DNA of 19,962 nt from an uncultured Chlamydiae bacterium (lineage in GTDB: Bacteria; Chlamydiota; Chlamydiia; Chlamydiales; SM23-39). Both the position numbers and the translations under genes were made by a program. This document shows positions 9,004 through 16,051 of this stretch, one piece after another. The stretch covers positions 1 to 19,962 of the forward strand of contig CAIPFQ010000191.1 of NCBI GenBank assembly GCA_903864395.1, in the 5' to 3' direction. The notes below the pieces were generated by a model that worked only from the letters and a program-made list of their open reading frames with translations, was not told the DNA's origin and ran no database searches. How positions within the stretch are numbered: the stretch's first letter is position 1; the number at the start of each line of letters is the position of its first letter.

Positions 9004-9420
9004 TTGGCAAAGCAAGAACAAAAAGCGCCTCCAAAGAAAGCGAACGTTAGAGTGAAAAAGAAAATTGTTCGCCACGTACCCTCTGGTATTGCTCATGTGA
9101 AGGCGACTTTTAATAACACAATCATTGCGATTACCGATTTAGCGGGCAATGTAATTTCATGGTCTTCTGCAGGCAAAGCGAATTTCGCTGGATCGCGGAA
9201 ATCGTCGGCGTTTGCCGCGACTGTAGCAGCGCAAAACGCTGCTAGAGAGGCAATGATTCTCGGTATGAAGGAATGTGAAGTGAATCTCAGCGGTCCTGGC
9301 GCGGGTCGTGAATCTGCTGTTCGCGGTCTGCAAAGCGCAGGCCTTGCTGTGAGCATTATTCGAGATACAACACCTGTTCCTCATAACGGCTGCAGACCTC
9401 GTAAACGCAGACGCGTGTAA
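9004..9420 (+). CDS. rpsK: 30S ribosomal protein S11 (TTG start)
   Basis: 138 residues translated from TTG at 9004, placed 7-8 nt after an AGAGGAG ribosome site; no in-frame ATG lies nearby. A Lys/Pro-rich N-terminal extension of about 20 residues precedes '[48 protein letters not shown]'. The end '[23 protein letters not shown]' is the S11 C-terminal signature. S11 forms the platform of the 30S subunit next to the mRNA exit. It is followed directly by rpoA; rpsD, which separates the two in E. coli, is absent. Confidence 0.96.
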   Translation: MAKQEQKAPPKKANVRVKKKIVRHVPSGIAHVKATFNNTIIAITDLAGNVISWSSAGKANFAGSRKSSAFAATVAAQNAAREAMILGMKECEVNLSGPGAGRESAVRGLQSAGLAVSIIRDTTPVPHNGCRPRKRRRV

Positions 9421-9443
9421 AAAATCAAACTGGAGAGACGGAC

Positions 9444-10544
9444 ATGTCTGTAAAGTACGGCAAATTTGAAATGCCTGAGAAAATCAAAATTGATGAAGCG
9501 TCCCAAACTTCGACGTTTGCTCGCTTTATTGTAGAGCCTTTTGAGCGCGGATTCGGCCATACTGTCGGAAATGCTCTCCGAAGGATTATGCTTGCCTCGT
9601 TAGAGGCGCCTGCAATCGTCTCTGTAAGGATTGAGGGAGTGCCTCATGAGTACATGGCGATTGAAGGTGTCATTGAAGATATGACTCATATCGTTTTGAA
9701 TTTTAAAGGGATGCTGCTTCGTCGTCCGAGCCCTGCAGATGAGCCGAATCCTCGCGAATTGCGCACTGTGAGCCGAACGCTTGATGTGACAGACGAGATG
9801 ATCGAAAAAGGGGGCGGTGAATATAGAGTCACTGTGAAGGATCTCTTGAAGGATTCCGAGTATGAGATGGTTAATTCTTCTCATCATCTCTTTACGATCA
9901 CAAAGCCTATGACGAAGAAAGTTGATGTTCGGATCAGTTCTGGAAGAGGGTATGTCCCTTCAGAGCGCCATATTTTCTTAGACAAGCAGATGGATGAAAT
10001 TGTCATAGATTCAGCATTTTCTCCTGTCAGGCTTGTGAATTACTATGTCGAGAACACGCGTGTTGGTCAAGATACAGATTATGATCGTTTGATCCTTGAG
10101 GTTGTGACGGATGGGCGTGTGTCCCCCGTAGAGGCTCTTGTATTTTCATCGCAAATTGGAATTTTACACTTCCATGTTTTCGATCAAATCAAAACCGCTT
10201 CGATCTCTTTTGATAAAGGAGAGATGCAAGTGAATCGAGATCGCGACGAAATTCTAGCAAAGTTGGCTCTGAAGATTGATGAAATTGAACTTTCGGTTCG
10301 TTCAACAAATTGTTTAGGGACTGCGAATATCGACACGATTGGCGAACTTGTTGTGATGCCAGAGAACGATATGCTGCGTTTCCGCAATTTTGGGAAAAAA
10401 TCTCTTACTGAGATTAAGCAAAAACTCGATGAGCTGGGGCTGTCCTTAGGGATGGATCTCGGAAAATATGGGATCAATCGAGACAATATTAAGCAAATTA
10501 TTCAAACATACATCCAAGAAAAAATGGGACATGTCGCAACATGA
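9444..10544 (+). CDS. rpoA: DNA-directed RNA polymerase subunit alpha
   Basis: 366 residues. The N-terminal dimerisation domain shows '[40 protein letters not shown]' (about 28-65) and 'VDSSFSPV'-type '[33 protein letters not shown]'. The C-terminal domain (about 270-340) has '[21 protein letters not shown]' and '[25 protein letters not shown]'. The residues equal to E. coli R265, N268, C269, G296, K298 and S299 are all present (R286, N289, C290, G317, K319, S320), so UP-element recognition is likely kept. A C-terminal extension of about 28 residues follows the HhH motif. The stop overlaps the rplQ start (ATGA). Confidence 0.97.
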   Translation: MSVKYGKFEMPEKIKIDEASQTSTFARFIVEPFERGFGHTVGNALRRIMLASLEAPAIVSVRIEGVPHEYMAIEGVIEDMTHIVLNFKGMLLRRPSPADEPNPRELRTVSRTLDVTDEMIEKGGGEYRVTVKDLLKDSEYEMVNSSHHLFTITKPMTKKVDVRISSGRGYVPSERHIFLDKQMDEIVIDSAFSPVRLVNYYVENTRVGQDTDYDRLILEVVTDGRVSPVEALVFSSQIGILHFHVFDQIKTASISFDKGEMQVNRDRDEILAKLALKIDEIELSVRSTNCLGTANIDTIGELVVMPENDMLRFRNFGKKSLTEIKQKLDELGLSLGMDLGKYGINRDNIKQIIQTYIQEKMGHVAT

Positions 10545-10966
10545 GACACGGCAAACACACATTTAAGATCGGGCGTACTGGATCTCATCGGCGCGCGATG
10601 CTTGCAAATATGCTCAAGTCGCTGATCGAGAACGAACGGATCGAAACGACCGTCGTAAAAGCAAAAGAGCTGCGTCGTCGAGCGGATCGAATGATCACGT
10701 TGGCGAAAAAAGATACTCTCGCTTCGAAAAGAAGCGCGATTGCTGAAATGAGGATTCTATTTAATCCTTTGACGACAAAAGAAGCGCGTCGAGCAAAAGC
10801 GGGAGATACAGCCGCATACACCCGCGATCGCGGTGTCATCGGCAAGCTTTTTGGAGAGTTAAAAGATCGTTTTACTCAACGTCAAGGCGGTTACACGCGA
10901 ATTATCCCTCTGAGAAATAGAATCGGAGATAACGCTCTTACTTGTTACATTGAATACCTTAAGTAG
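10541..10966 (+). CDS. rplQ: 50S ribosomal protein L17
   Basis: 141 residues. '[46 protein letters not shown]' is a clear L17 N-terminus (usual 'MRHR...LGR...HR.AMLRNL...LI..ERI.TT..RAKELR'). The end '[26 protein letters not shown]' matches 'GGYTRI.K...R.GD.A.M.IIEL'. L17 is a 50S protein at the tunnel exit. Its start is coupled to the rpoA stop through ATGA and has no clear ribosome site of its own. It is the last gene of the ribosomal block and is followed by a 364-nt non-coding stretch. Confidence 0.96.
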   Translation: MRHGKHTFKIGRTGSHRRAMLANMLKSLIENERIETTVVKAKELRRRADRMITLAKKDTLASKRSAIAEMRILFNPLTTKEARRAKAGDTAAYTRDRGVIGKLFGELKDRFTQRQGGYTRIIPLRNRIGDNALTCYIEYLK

Positions 10967-10995
10967 GGTGTTGTTCTGATGATTGGTTTCTGTAG

Positions 10996-11210
10996 CCTCG
11001 ACTTTGCAACTTTTTTGGGTTGGATGCCTCGGGAGATTTGTTCTCGGGGGCGTTATTTAAATCGGGAAAGGGTTAAAAACCCCTCCCGATTTAAATAATC
11101 GCCCAGTTCGATCAAAGATCTCGAACGTCCGAGGACAAATAGCCAAGGCAGGCAGCCCACAAAAGCTGCAAAGTCGAGGTAGCGAGGGTTTTATGATCCT
11201 CGCTTTTTTT
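10996..11210 (+). ncRNA. Candidate structured non-coding RNA between rplQ and gapA (6S-like layout, identity unproven)
   Basis: Almost every base in 10996-11179 can be paired. P1 is a perfect 13-bp closing helix (10996-11008 with 11167-11179). It extends through 11010-11019/11156-11165 with one mismatch, then TGCCT 11025-11029/AGGCA 11150-11154. P3 is 12 bp with one G-U pair (11036-11047/11129-11140). At a junction, a 5-bp stem (11048-11052/11100-11104) carries a 15-bp arm (11053-11067/11084-11098) capped by GGGTT/AACCC, and a small hairpin (11106-11111/11121-11126) sits on the 3' side. A terminator begins at 11182, so the unit looks like a short transcript or a stable 3' end of the rplQ mRNA. 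Closing stem, 3'-side hairpin, long terminal arm and about 184 nt recall 6S RNA, but P3 would close the bubble that 6S needs. I see none of the motifs of RNase P RNA, tmRNA or SRP RNA and no open reading frame. No convincing promoter is visible just upstream. Confidence 0.6.
11182..11210 (+). terminator. Rho-independent terminator after the ribosomal block / structured RNA
   Basis: GCGAGG (11182-11187) pairs with CCTCGC (11198-11203) around a 10-nt loop, followed directly by a run of seven T. This would end transcription of the rplQ mRNA and of any independent RNA from 10996. It separates the ribosomal block from gapA. Confidence 0.85.
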
Positions 11211-11237
11211 GTGAAATCTCTCACGCATAAACAGCAA

Positions 11238-11246
11238 TGGTACAAT
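11238..11246 (+). promoter_or_regulatory. Candidate extended -10 promoter for gapA
   Basis: TGGTACAAT fits an extended -10 element (TGn plus TACAAT, 5 of 6 to TATAAT). No good -35 hexamer lies 16-18 nt upstream, which is tolerable for an extended -10. It would start RNA near 11253 and give a leader of about 78 nt before gapA. A second, weaker option is TCTAAT at 11281-11286 with TTGCTT at 11260-11265. It lies just after the terminator, where a new promoter is expected. Confidence 0.45.
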
Positions 11247-11330
11247 ATTTTTTCTTTACTTGCTTTGAAGGGTGAGGTAGTCTAATCTTTCGTTATCGTC
11301 ATTCGAAATGATTCAAGAGATGAGGGAAGT

Positions 11331-12335
11331 ATGGTCAAACGGATAGCAATCAATGGGTTTGGAAGGATTGGGCGTTTGGTTTTAAGAAACGCGCTTCAGA
11401 AAAATTTTTCCATTGTAGCGATTAATGATCTTGTTCCTGCGGATAACCTTGCCTATCTTCTCAAGTACGATACAGTACACGGCACGTATCCAAAGAACGT
11501 GTCGAGTCAAGAAGGTTGTATTCTTGTCGATGGAATAAAAATTCCCGTTCTTGCTGAAAGAGATCCGGCAAAACTTCCATGGAAAGATTATGAGGTAGAC
11601 TATGTTGTAGAGTCGACTGGACGATTTACTCACAGGGAAGGGGCTCAGGAGCACTTGAAGGCGGGGGCGAAAAGAGTCTTGATTACCGCGCCAGGAAAAG
11701 AAGGGATTGCCACTTATGTGATGGGAGTCAACCATACACAATACAATCCTGCAAAAGATTTTGTTTTATCTAATGCATCGTGTACAACGAATTGCTTAGC
11801 TCCTCTTTGTAAGGTGCTTCTAGATCAATTCGGGATCGAAGAGGGTCTTATGACCACGGTGCATTCTCTGACAGCAAGCCAACTGACCGTCGATGGGCCC
11901 TCTCACAAGGATTGGAGAGGAGGAAGGGCGGCCAGTTGTAATATCATTCCAGCCCAAACGGGCGCTGCTAAAGCGGTCACTCTATGTTTGCCGGAACTCA
12001 AAGGCAAGCTTACGGGCATGGCGTTTCGCATTCCTACGGTGGATGTTTCTGTGGTCGATCTTACAGTTCGGCTTGCCAGAGACACGACTTATGAGGAAAT
12101 CGGAGACGCAATGGATGCTGCCGCGAAAACGTATTTGAAGGGGATTTTAACGACGACAAATGAACAGCTCGTCTCCTCTGATTTTATTGGCAGTTCTTAT
12201 TCTTGTATCTACGATAAATTGGCAGGCATCCCATTGAATCGTCGATTTTATAAATTAATTGCTTGGTATGACAATGAGATGGGCTATGCTCACCGTGTTG
12301 TCGACCTGCTGGAGTACATGGCGTCGAAAATATGA
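11331..12335 (+). CDS. gapA: Glyceraldehyde-3-phosphate dehydrogenase (type I)
   Basis: 334 residues. Converts glyceraldehyde-3-phosphate, NAD+ and phosphate to 1,3-bisphosphoglycerate in cytosolic glycolysis. The Rossmann start '[15 protein letters not shown]' (5-19) is followed by 'VAINDL' with Asp33, which favours NAD+ over NADP+. The catalytic motif is '[12 protein letters not shown]' with Cys151; the base is His178 in '[11 protein letters not shown]'. '[30 protein letters not shown]' and C-terminal '[15 protein letters not shown]' are also typical. The usual 'HATTATQ' is 'HSLTASQ' here. Ribosome site GAGGGAAG. Placement right after rplQ is as in Chlamydia. Confidence 0.97.
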   Translation: MVKRIAINGFGRIGRLVLRNALQKNFSIVAINDLVPADNLAYLLKYDTVHGTYPKNVSSQEGCILVDGIKIPVLAERDPAKLPWKDYEVDYVVESTGRFTHREGAQEHLKAGAKRVLITAPGKEGIATYVMGVNHTQYNPAKDFVLSNASCTTNCLAPLCKVLLDQFGIEEGLMTTVHSLTASQLTVDGPSHKDWRGGRAASCNIIPAQTGAAKAVTLCLPELKGKLTGMAFRIPTVDVSVVDLTVRLARDTTYEEIGDAMDAAAKTYLKGILTTTNEQLVSSDFIGSSYSCIYDKLAGIPLNRRFYKLIAWYDNEMGYAHRVVDLLEYMASKI

Positions 12336-12374
12336 AAAACCTATTTCTGTCGAAATATTCTGAAAAGTCGATCC

Positions 12375-13175
12375 ATGCTGAGACTCCATTCCGAAAACAA
12401 TTTAACATTGGAATATTCAGTGAATTTTACACGAGAACCTATTATCGAAACAGTCATTATGCCCCGCGAGGGCAGCAAACTCCTGGTGCGCAATAGCAAG
12501 GGAGGAGGACAAGAAGAGTATTACGTAGATTCTATCGAAGTTATTTCTTTTGGCGCTTCATTTTTCTTTCGTTCGCAAGAGAGACCGAAATCTTTTCTTG
12601 TGCCCGTAACTGATTATGAAGTTTTGGAACAAAAAGAAGTTCGAGTGCCTCTCAAAAATGCAGCCCCTGAGCGCTCCATTAAGATTGGTGGGGGGCGAGA
12701 AGGGCCTGTGCGTCGAGAGAGCGCGGTTGAGCCAGAGCCTTATGAATCGCAGCAGGAGTTGAATCGCAGCGAGCCTGCGGCTATGGATCAAGGGCGCAAA
12801 AGGGATAAGCGTCGGCGAGGCAGAAGAGGGAGTACTCGTCAAGAGTATGCCTCTCCAGAGCCCCGAATTGGCGAGATGGCGGCTCTCTCTGGAGATTCTT
12901 CAGGGCAGACAGAGGGAAAAAGTTCTTCTCGATCGGAGTTAGGTGGAGATGAGCCCAAAGTGGCTCCGAGCTTTATTTCTAAATTATTTCCGCCTCCAAC
13001 GACCTTGATTAAGGAGACATTGAGCCGTTATAAGCCTGTGAACCCAGAGGGAACGATTCCAGTTTTAGACAAAGAACAGATTTTGGATGATGCTTTCATT
13101 GAATCGTTTCAACCTAAAGAAAAGAAGGGGAGGAGCGTTAAGGAAGTGCCTCCTTCTGAGCCGCCTGCGAACTAA
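12375..13175 (+). CDS. Conserved-looking hypothetical protein downstream of gapA (structured N-terminus, disordered basic/acidic C-terminus)
   Basis: 266 residues from ATG 12375. TTG 12408 is another possible start, as the ribosome site is weak for both. I do not recognise a named family. Residues about 12-95 look folded and beta-rich ('NFTREPIIETVIMPREGSKLLVRNSKG', 'SIEVISFGASFFFRSQERPKSFLVPVTDYEVLE'). Residues 96-200 are low-complexity with a strongly basic patch at 139-154 (RKRDKRRRGRR), flanked by acidic Pro/Glu stretches. The C-terminus (about 195-245) carries 'FISKLFPPPTTLIKETLSRYKP'. There is no signal peptide or membrane segment. A hypothetical gene of this kind follows gapA in Chlamydia (CT504 in C. 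trachomatis, from memory). The basic tract suggests nucleic-acid or ribosome contact; that is inference. It is only 39 nt after gapA, so probably cotranscribed. Confidence 0.75.
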   Translation: MLRLHSENNLTLEYSVNFTREPIIETVIMPREGSKLLVRNSKGGGQEEYYVDSIEVISFGASFFFRSQERPKSFLVPVTDYEVLEQKEVRVPLKNAAPERSIKIGGGREGPVRRESAVEPEPYESQQELNRSEPAAMDQGRKRDKRRRGRRGSTRQEYASPEPRIGEMAALSGDSSGQTEGKSSSRSELGGDEPKVAPSFISKLFPPPTTLIKETLSRYKPVNPEGTIPVLDKEQILDDAFIESFQPKEKKGRSVKEVPPSEPPAN

Positions 13176-13200
13176 CACAGGGGTTTCTCTAAAGCCTTTG

Positions 13201-13228
13201 ACCGCGCTTTGGCTAGCGCGGTTTTGTT
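13201..13228 (+). terminator. Rho-independent terminator for the gapA unit
   Basis: ACCGCGC (13201-13207) pairs with GCGCGGT (13216-13222), 7 bp extendable to 8, then TTTTGTT. The T-tract is on the + strand only, so it serves gapA and the hypothetical gene; read from the other side the hairpin is not followed by T's. It overlaps the 3' end of lipA on the opposite strand, and the lipA stop codon lies in the loop. Confidence 0.75.
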
Positions 13229-14118
13229 GGCGCAAAAAGACTGGCGTTGTAAGACGATCGAACGAAGGGTCCCGCGTACATGTGGGGCACTCCGATAGAA
13301 TGGCCATAAGCGGCATATTTTTCAAATTGTTCGGGCGTAATGAAGGCTTTGACCCTGAGCTTTACACTGCTGGCTTGAAGATATTGACCGATCGTAATGA
13401 TGTCGCATCCCGCTTGAAAAAGATCTAAAATTGTCTCCTCTACTTCTTTTTCTGTTTCGCCAAGACCCACCATGATGCCCGATTTTACAAAAAGGCTTTT
13501 TTTCGATTGTTTTGCATGGCGAAGGACCGCGAGAGTTCGATCGTATTGCGCAATATGCCGTATGCGAGGAGAGAGAGCGCGGACTGTCTCGATATTGTGA
13601 TTGAAAATTTCTGGTTGGGCACTTAAAGCGATATCGAGAGCGCAAAAATCTCCAGAGAAATCAGAGGTGAGAACCTCGATGGTTGTTTCTGGGTTTTCTT
13701 TTCGAATCGCTTCAACAATAAAGGCGATGTGAGAGGCTCCGAAATCGGAAAGATCGTCGCGGGCGACCATAGTGATAACGGCGTGCTTTAACCCTAATTG
13801 TTTCACCGATAGCGCAATCCTCTCTGGTTCATCTGTCTCTGGTGCTTTTGGCTGTTTTGTAAAATCAATGTCGCAAAAGCCACAATTTCTCGTGCAGGCT
13901 TTGCCGAGAGCTAAAAAAGTAGCTGTTTTTTTTGTATAACATTCGAGTCGGTTTGGACATTTTGCCTCTTCACACACAGTATTGAGCCGATATTGCGCTA
14001 AAATTTCATTTGTTTGAAAAATCTGGCTGCCTAAAGGCAGCTTTCGATGCAACCAGGAAGGAAATCTTCCTAAGCCTTCAGCTTCTGGATTTTCAGGCAA
14101 AAGATTTAATCGGCTCAT
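13213..14118 (-). CDS. lipA: Lipoyl synthase (radical SAM)
   Basis: 301 residues. Inserts two sulfurs into octanoyl groups on lipoyl domains (for example of the pyruvate and 2-oxoglutarate dehydrogenase E2 subunits). The auxiliary 4Fe-4S cluster cysteines are in CEEAKCPNRLEC (C49, C54, C60), the C-X4-C-X5-C signature. The radical SAM cluster is CTRNCGFC (C75, C79, C82). The C-terminal RSSY (287-290) supplies the conserved Ser that ligates the auxiliary cluster. 'VARDDLSDFGA' and 'GIMVGLGETEKEVEETILDL' are family motifs; the usual 'DGGA' is 'DFGA' and the usual 'QYLQPS' is 'QYLQAS'. The start overlaps the lpdA stop by ATGA, so the pair is an operon. lpdA-lipA adjacency is also found in Chlamydia. 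Confidence 0.96.
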   Translation of the reverse strand: MSRLNLLPENPEAEGLGRFPSWLHRKLPLGSQIFQTNEILAQYRLNTVCEEAKCPNRLECYTKKTATFLALGKACTRNCGFCDIDFTKQPKAPETDEPERIALSVKQLGLKHAVITMVARDDLSDFGASHIAFIVEAIRKENPETTIEVLTSDFSGDFCALDIALSAQPEIFNHNIETVRALSPRIRHIAQYDRTLAVLRHAKQSKKSLFVKSGIMVGLGETEKEVEETILDLFQAGCDIITIGQYLQASSVKLRVKAFITPEQFEKYAAYGHSIGVPHMYAGPFVRSSYNASLFAPTKPR

Positions 14119-15518
14119 AGTTTTTTCTTCGGTGGAAAGTTGATTGGACGATCGGCTGCGATGAACGCGGCTTCAAGCCAGCTTTCTGCGATCGTTGGGT
14201 GAGCGTGAATCGTCTGTATGACAGACTCTAATGTGAGCTCATTTTGTATTGCAAGAGCCATTTCTCCAATGAGGTTTGAGGCGTCGTGTCCAATGCACAG
14301 CGCGCCAAGAATTTGCCCTGTTTTTTTATCTGAAATGATTTGAGAAAACCCCTCTGTGTCCGCTGCGGCATGGGCTTTCCCTAGCGCTGCGAAGGGAAAT
14401 GTTCCTATGACAGGGACAAATCCAGATTTCTCAGCGCTCTCTACGCTATGGCCCACAGTGGCAATTTCTGGCGATGTGAACACAACGGCAGGAACGGCTT
14501 CGTAGTGCATTTCTTCAGAAAGTCCCGTTGCGTTGGCAGCGGCGACCATCCCTTGGTGGGAGGCTACATGCGCAAGCATCCATTTTCCCGTGATATCGCC
14601 AATCGCGTAAATGCCTTTCACTCCCGTCTCCATGCGCAGATTCGTTTCAATGTATCCTTTTTCAGCAAGGCTTATCCCTGCTTTTTCGAGGTGAAGGCTC
14701 TCTGTGTCAATGTTTCTTCCTACGGACACAAGACACAGCTCAGCGTCCATCGTAGAGCCGTCTGCAAAGACAATGTGCGTGTGAGATCCTTGATTTTCAA
14801 TAGATTTAACAAAAACATTTGGTTTTATTTCAATCCCTTTGGCTTTAAATGTTTTCGTCATGAATTGAGAAACATCTTTTCCTTGCGGCGTTAGGATGGA
14901 GGGAAGCGCTTCGAGGATTGTGACTTTGGCTCCGAGTTCGGCAAAAAGAGAGGCAAATTCACAGCCAATATAGCCTCCACCAACAATAGCGAGGGTTTTT
15001 GGAACCTCTGTGATCTCTAGCATCGAAGTTGAGTTTAGAATGCGCTTGTGATCGCACGGAAATGCTTTGATATCGAGAGGGCTAGATCCTGTAGCGATGA
15101 TGATTTGATCTGCGGTGATAAAAAGATTGTCTTGGCCCATGACTTTCAATTCGCGAGGCGATTCAAACTTCGCAGTGCCATGAAAAATAGTAATCTTATT
15201 CGATTTTAAGAGCCCCTCTAAGCCAGAGCGAATTTTTGTAACAACAGCGTCTTTGCGCGCTTTCATTTTTTCGTATTGGAAAGAAATAGCTCCTGTAGAA
15301 ATGCCAAAATCAGCAGCCCTTTGCACTTGATGGAGAACAGCTGCGCTTGCAAGGAGAGCCTTGCTTGGAATGCATCCTACATTGAGACATGTGCCTCCAA
15401 GTCTCTCTTTTTCAATGAGAGCGACTGATTTTCCCAGTTGTGCAGCACGGATCGCCGCTGTATAGCCTCCCGGGCCTGAGCCAATGACGGCAATGTCTAC
15501 ATGTTTCTTGTCTGTCAT
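14115..15518 (-). CDS. lpdA: Dihydrolipoyl dehydrogenase (E3)
   Basis: 467 residues. The flavoprotein reoxidises dihydrolipoamide in 2-oxoacid dehydrogenase complexes and passes electrons to NAD+. FAD site GSGPGG (13-18); redox disulfide in GGTCLNVGCIPSK (C44, C49); NAD site VGGGYIGCEFASLFAELG (179 on); second FAD motif 'GIYAIGDITGKWMLAHVASHQG'. The dimer-interface catalytic pair is HAHPTIAE (H440, E445). Full length for the family. Ribosome site AGAGGA ahead of ATG. No E1 or E2 gene lies in the window, so this E3 and lipA stand as a separate two-gene unit. Confidence 0.97.
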   Translation of the reverse strand: MTDKKHVDIAVIGSGPGGYTAAIRAAQLGKSVALIEKERLGGTCLNVGCIPSKALLASAAVLHQVQRAADFGISTGAISFQYEKMKARKDAVVTKIRSGLEGLLKSNKITIFHGTAKFESPRELKVMGQDNLFITADQIIIATGSSPLDIKAFPCDHKRILNSTSMLEITEVPKTLAIVGGGYIGCEFASLFAELGAKVTILEALPSILTPQGKDVSQFMTKTFKAKGIEIKPNVFVKSIENQGSHTHIVFADGSTMDAELCLVSVGRNIDTESLHLEKAGISLAEKGYIETNLRMETGVKGIYAIGDITGKWMLAHVASHQGMVAAANATGLSEEMHYEAVPAVVFTSPEIATVGHSVESAEKSGFVPVIGTFPFAALGKAHAAADTEGFSQIISDKKTGQILGALCIGHDASNLIGEMALAIQNELTLESVIQTIHAHPTIAESWLEAAFIAADRPINFPPKKKL

Positions 15519-15568
15519 TAAAATCCTCTTTTTTTTATCTTACCAGGAGGCAGAAAAACAGAGAATAG

Positions 15569-15574
15569 AGTATA
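15569..15574 (-). promoter_or_regulatory. Candidate -10 element for lpdA-lipA
   Basis: On the - strand TATACT (5 of 6 to TATAAT) lies about 50 nt ahead of the lpdA start. No convincing -35 is visible. It lies within 10 nt of the start of the oppositely transcribed zinc-ribbon gene, so if real the two units are tightly divergent. Confidence 0.3.
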
Positions 15575-15583
15575 TTGAAGAGC

Positions 15584-16051
15584 ATGGATGAACCGCCAAG
15601 AAAACTGAAGAAAAGGCAAAAGCTTTGCCATAACTGCGAGGGAGAAATTGACCTCGAGGTGATTGTATGCCCTTTTTGTGCGGCGGATTTGCGCGAAGAA
15701 AAGCCTGAGCAGGGGCGTATTTCTTTCGGGGGGCCTCAAAGATTGGGGCAGGAAAAATTCCAATCGGAGAGCGTTCCTCCCCCTTCCTACATAGAACCGC
15801 GCGCCATCGCCGAAACCCTTTTGGAATCTCCGATAGAAGATCCGGCGCCCCTCCCCCGCGAACAGAATTTTTTGACGCCCACAATCTTATTTACGCTTGG
15901 CGTACAGTTGGTGCTTATAGGTCTCTTGATGCTCTTGTTTTCCCATAAAGGAACAATTCACTTGACTTGGGATGCGAGCTGGTGGTTTGTCTATTGTGTC
16001 ATTGGATTCCCGTTTCTTTATTTCGGCTATCGAGCGATTTCAAGGCTTTGA
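15584..16051 (+). CDS. Zinc-ribbon, two-transmembrane-segment protein
   Basis: 155 residues from ATG 15584; TTG 15575 (adding MKS) is an alternative with a slightly better-placed purine-rich ribosome site. The N-terminus has a rubredoxin-like knuckle pair, CHNC (C15, C18) and CPFC (C29, C32), as in zinc-ribbon domains. Residues about 35-95 are Pro/Glu/Gln-rich linker. Two hydrophobic segments (about 98-119 and 131-149) form a hairpin with a short outer loop, so both ends are probably cytosolic. I do not know its function. In Chlamydia a hypothetical gene also sits next to lpdA (CT556, from memory). The last 53 nt overlap the 3' end of pbp2 on the other strand. Confidence 0.75.
   Translation: MDEPPRKLKKRQKLCHNCEGEIDLEVIVCPFCAADLREEKPEQGRISFGGPQRLGQEKFQSESVPPPSYIEPRAIAETLLESPIEDPAPLPREQNFLTPTILFTLGVQLVLIGLLMLLFSHKGTIHLTWDASWWFVYCVIGFPFLYFGYRAISRL

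Noticed and set aside
10996..11179. RNase P RNA, tmRNA or SRP RNA as the identity of the structured region
   Set aside because: None of the conserved cores is present: no RNase P P4 motif, no tmRNA tRNA-like ends or tag frame, no SRP GGAAG/apical loop. The length also does not fit RNase P or tmRNA.
11211..11330. Riboswitch in the gapA leader
   Set aside because: No stable stems or known aptamer motif in the roughly 78-nt leader and no second terminator before gapA.
14448..14894. 148-codon open frame antisense to lpdA
   Set aside because: lpdA has all its motifs over this region; the antisense translation is His/Arg/Phe-rich noise.
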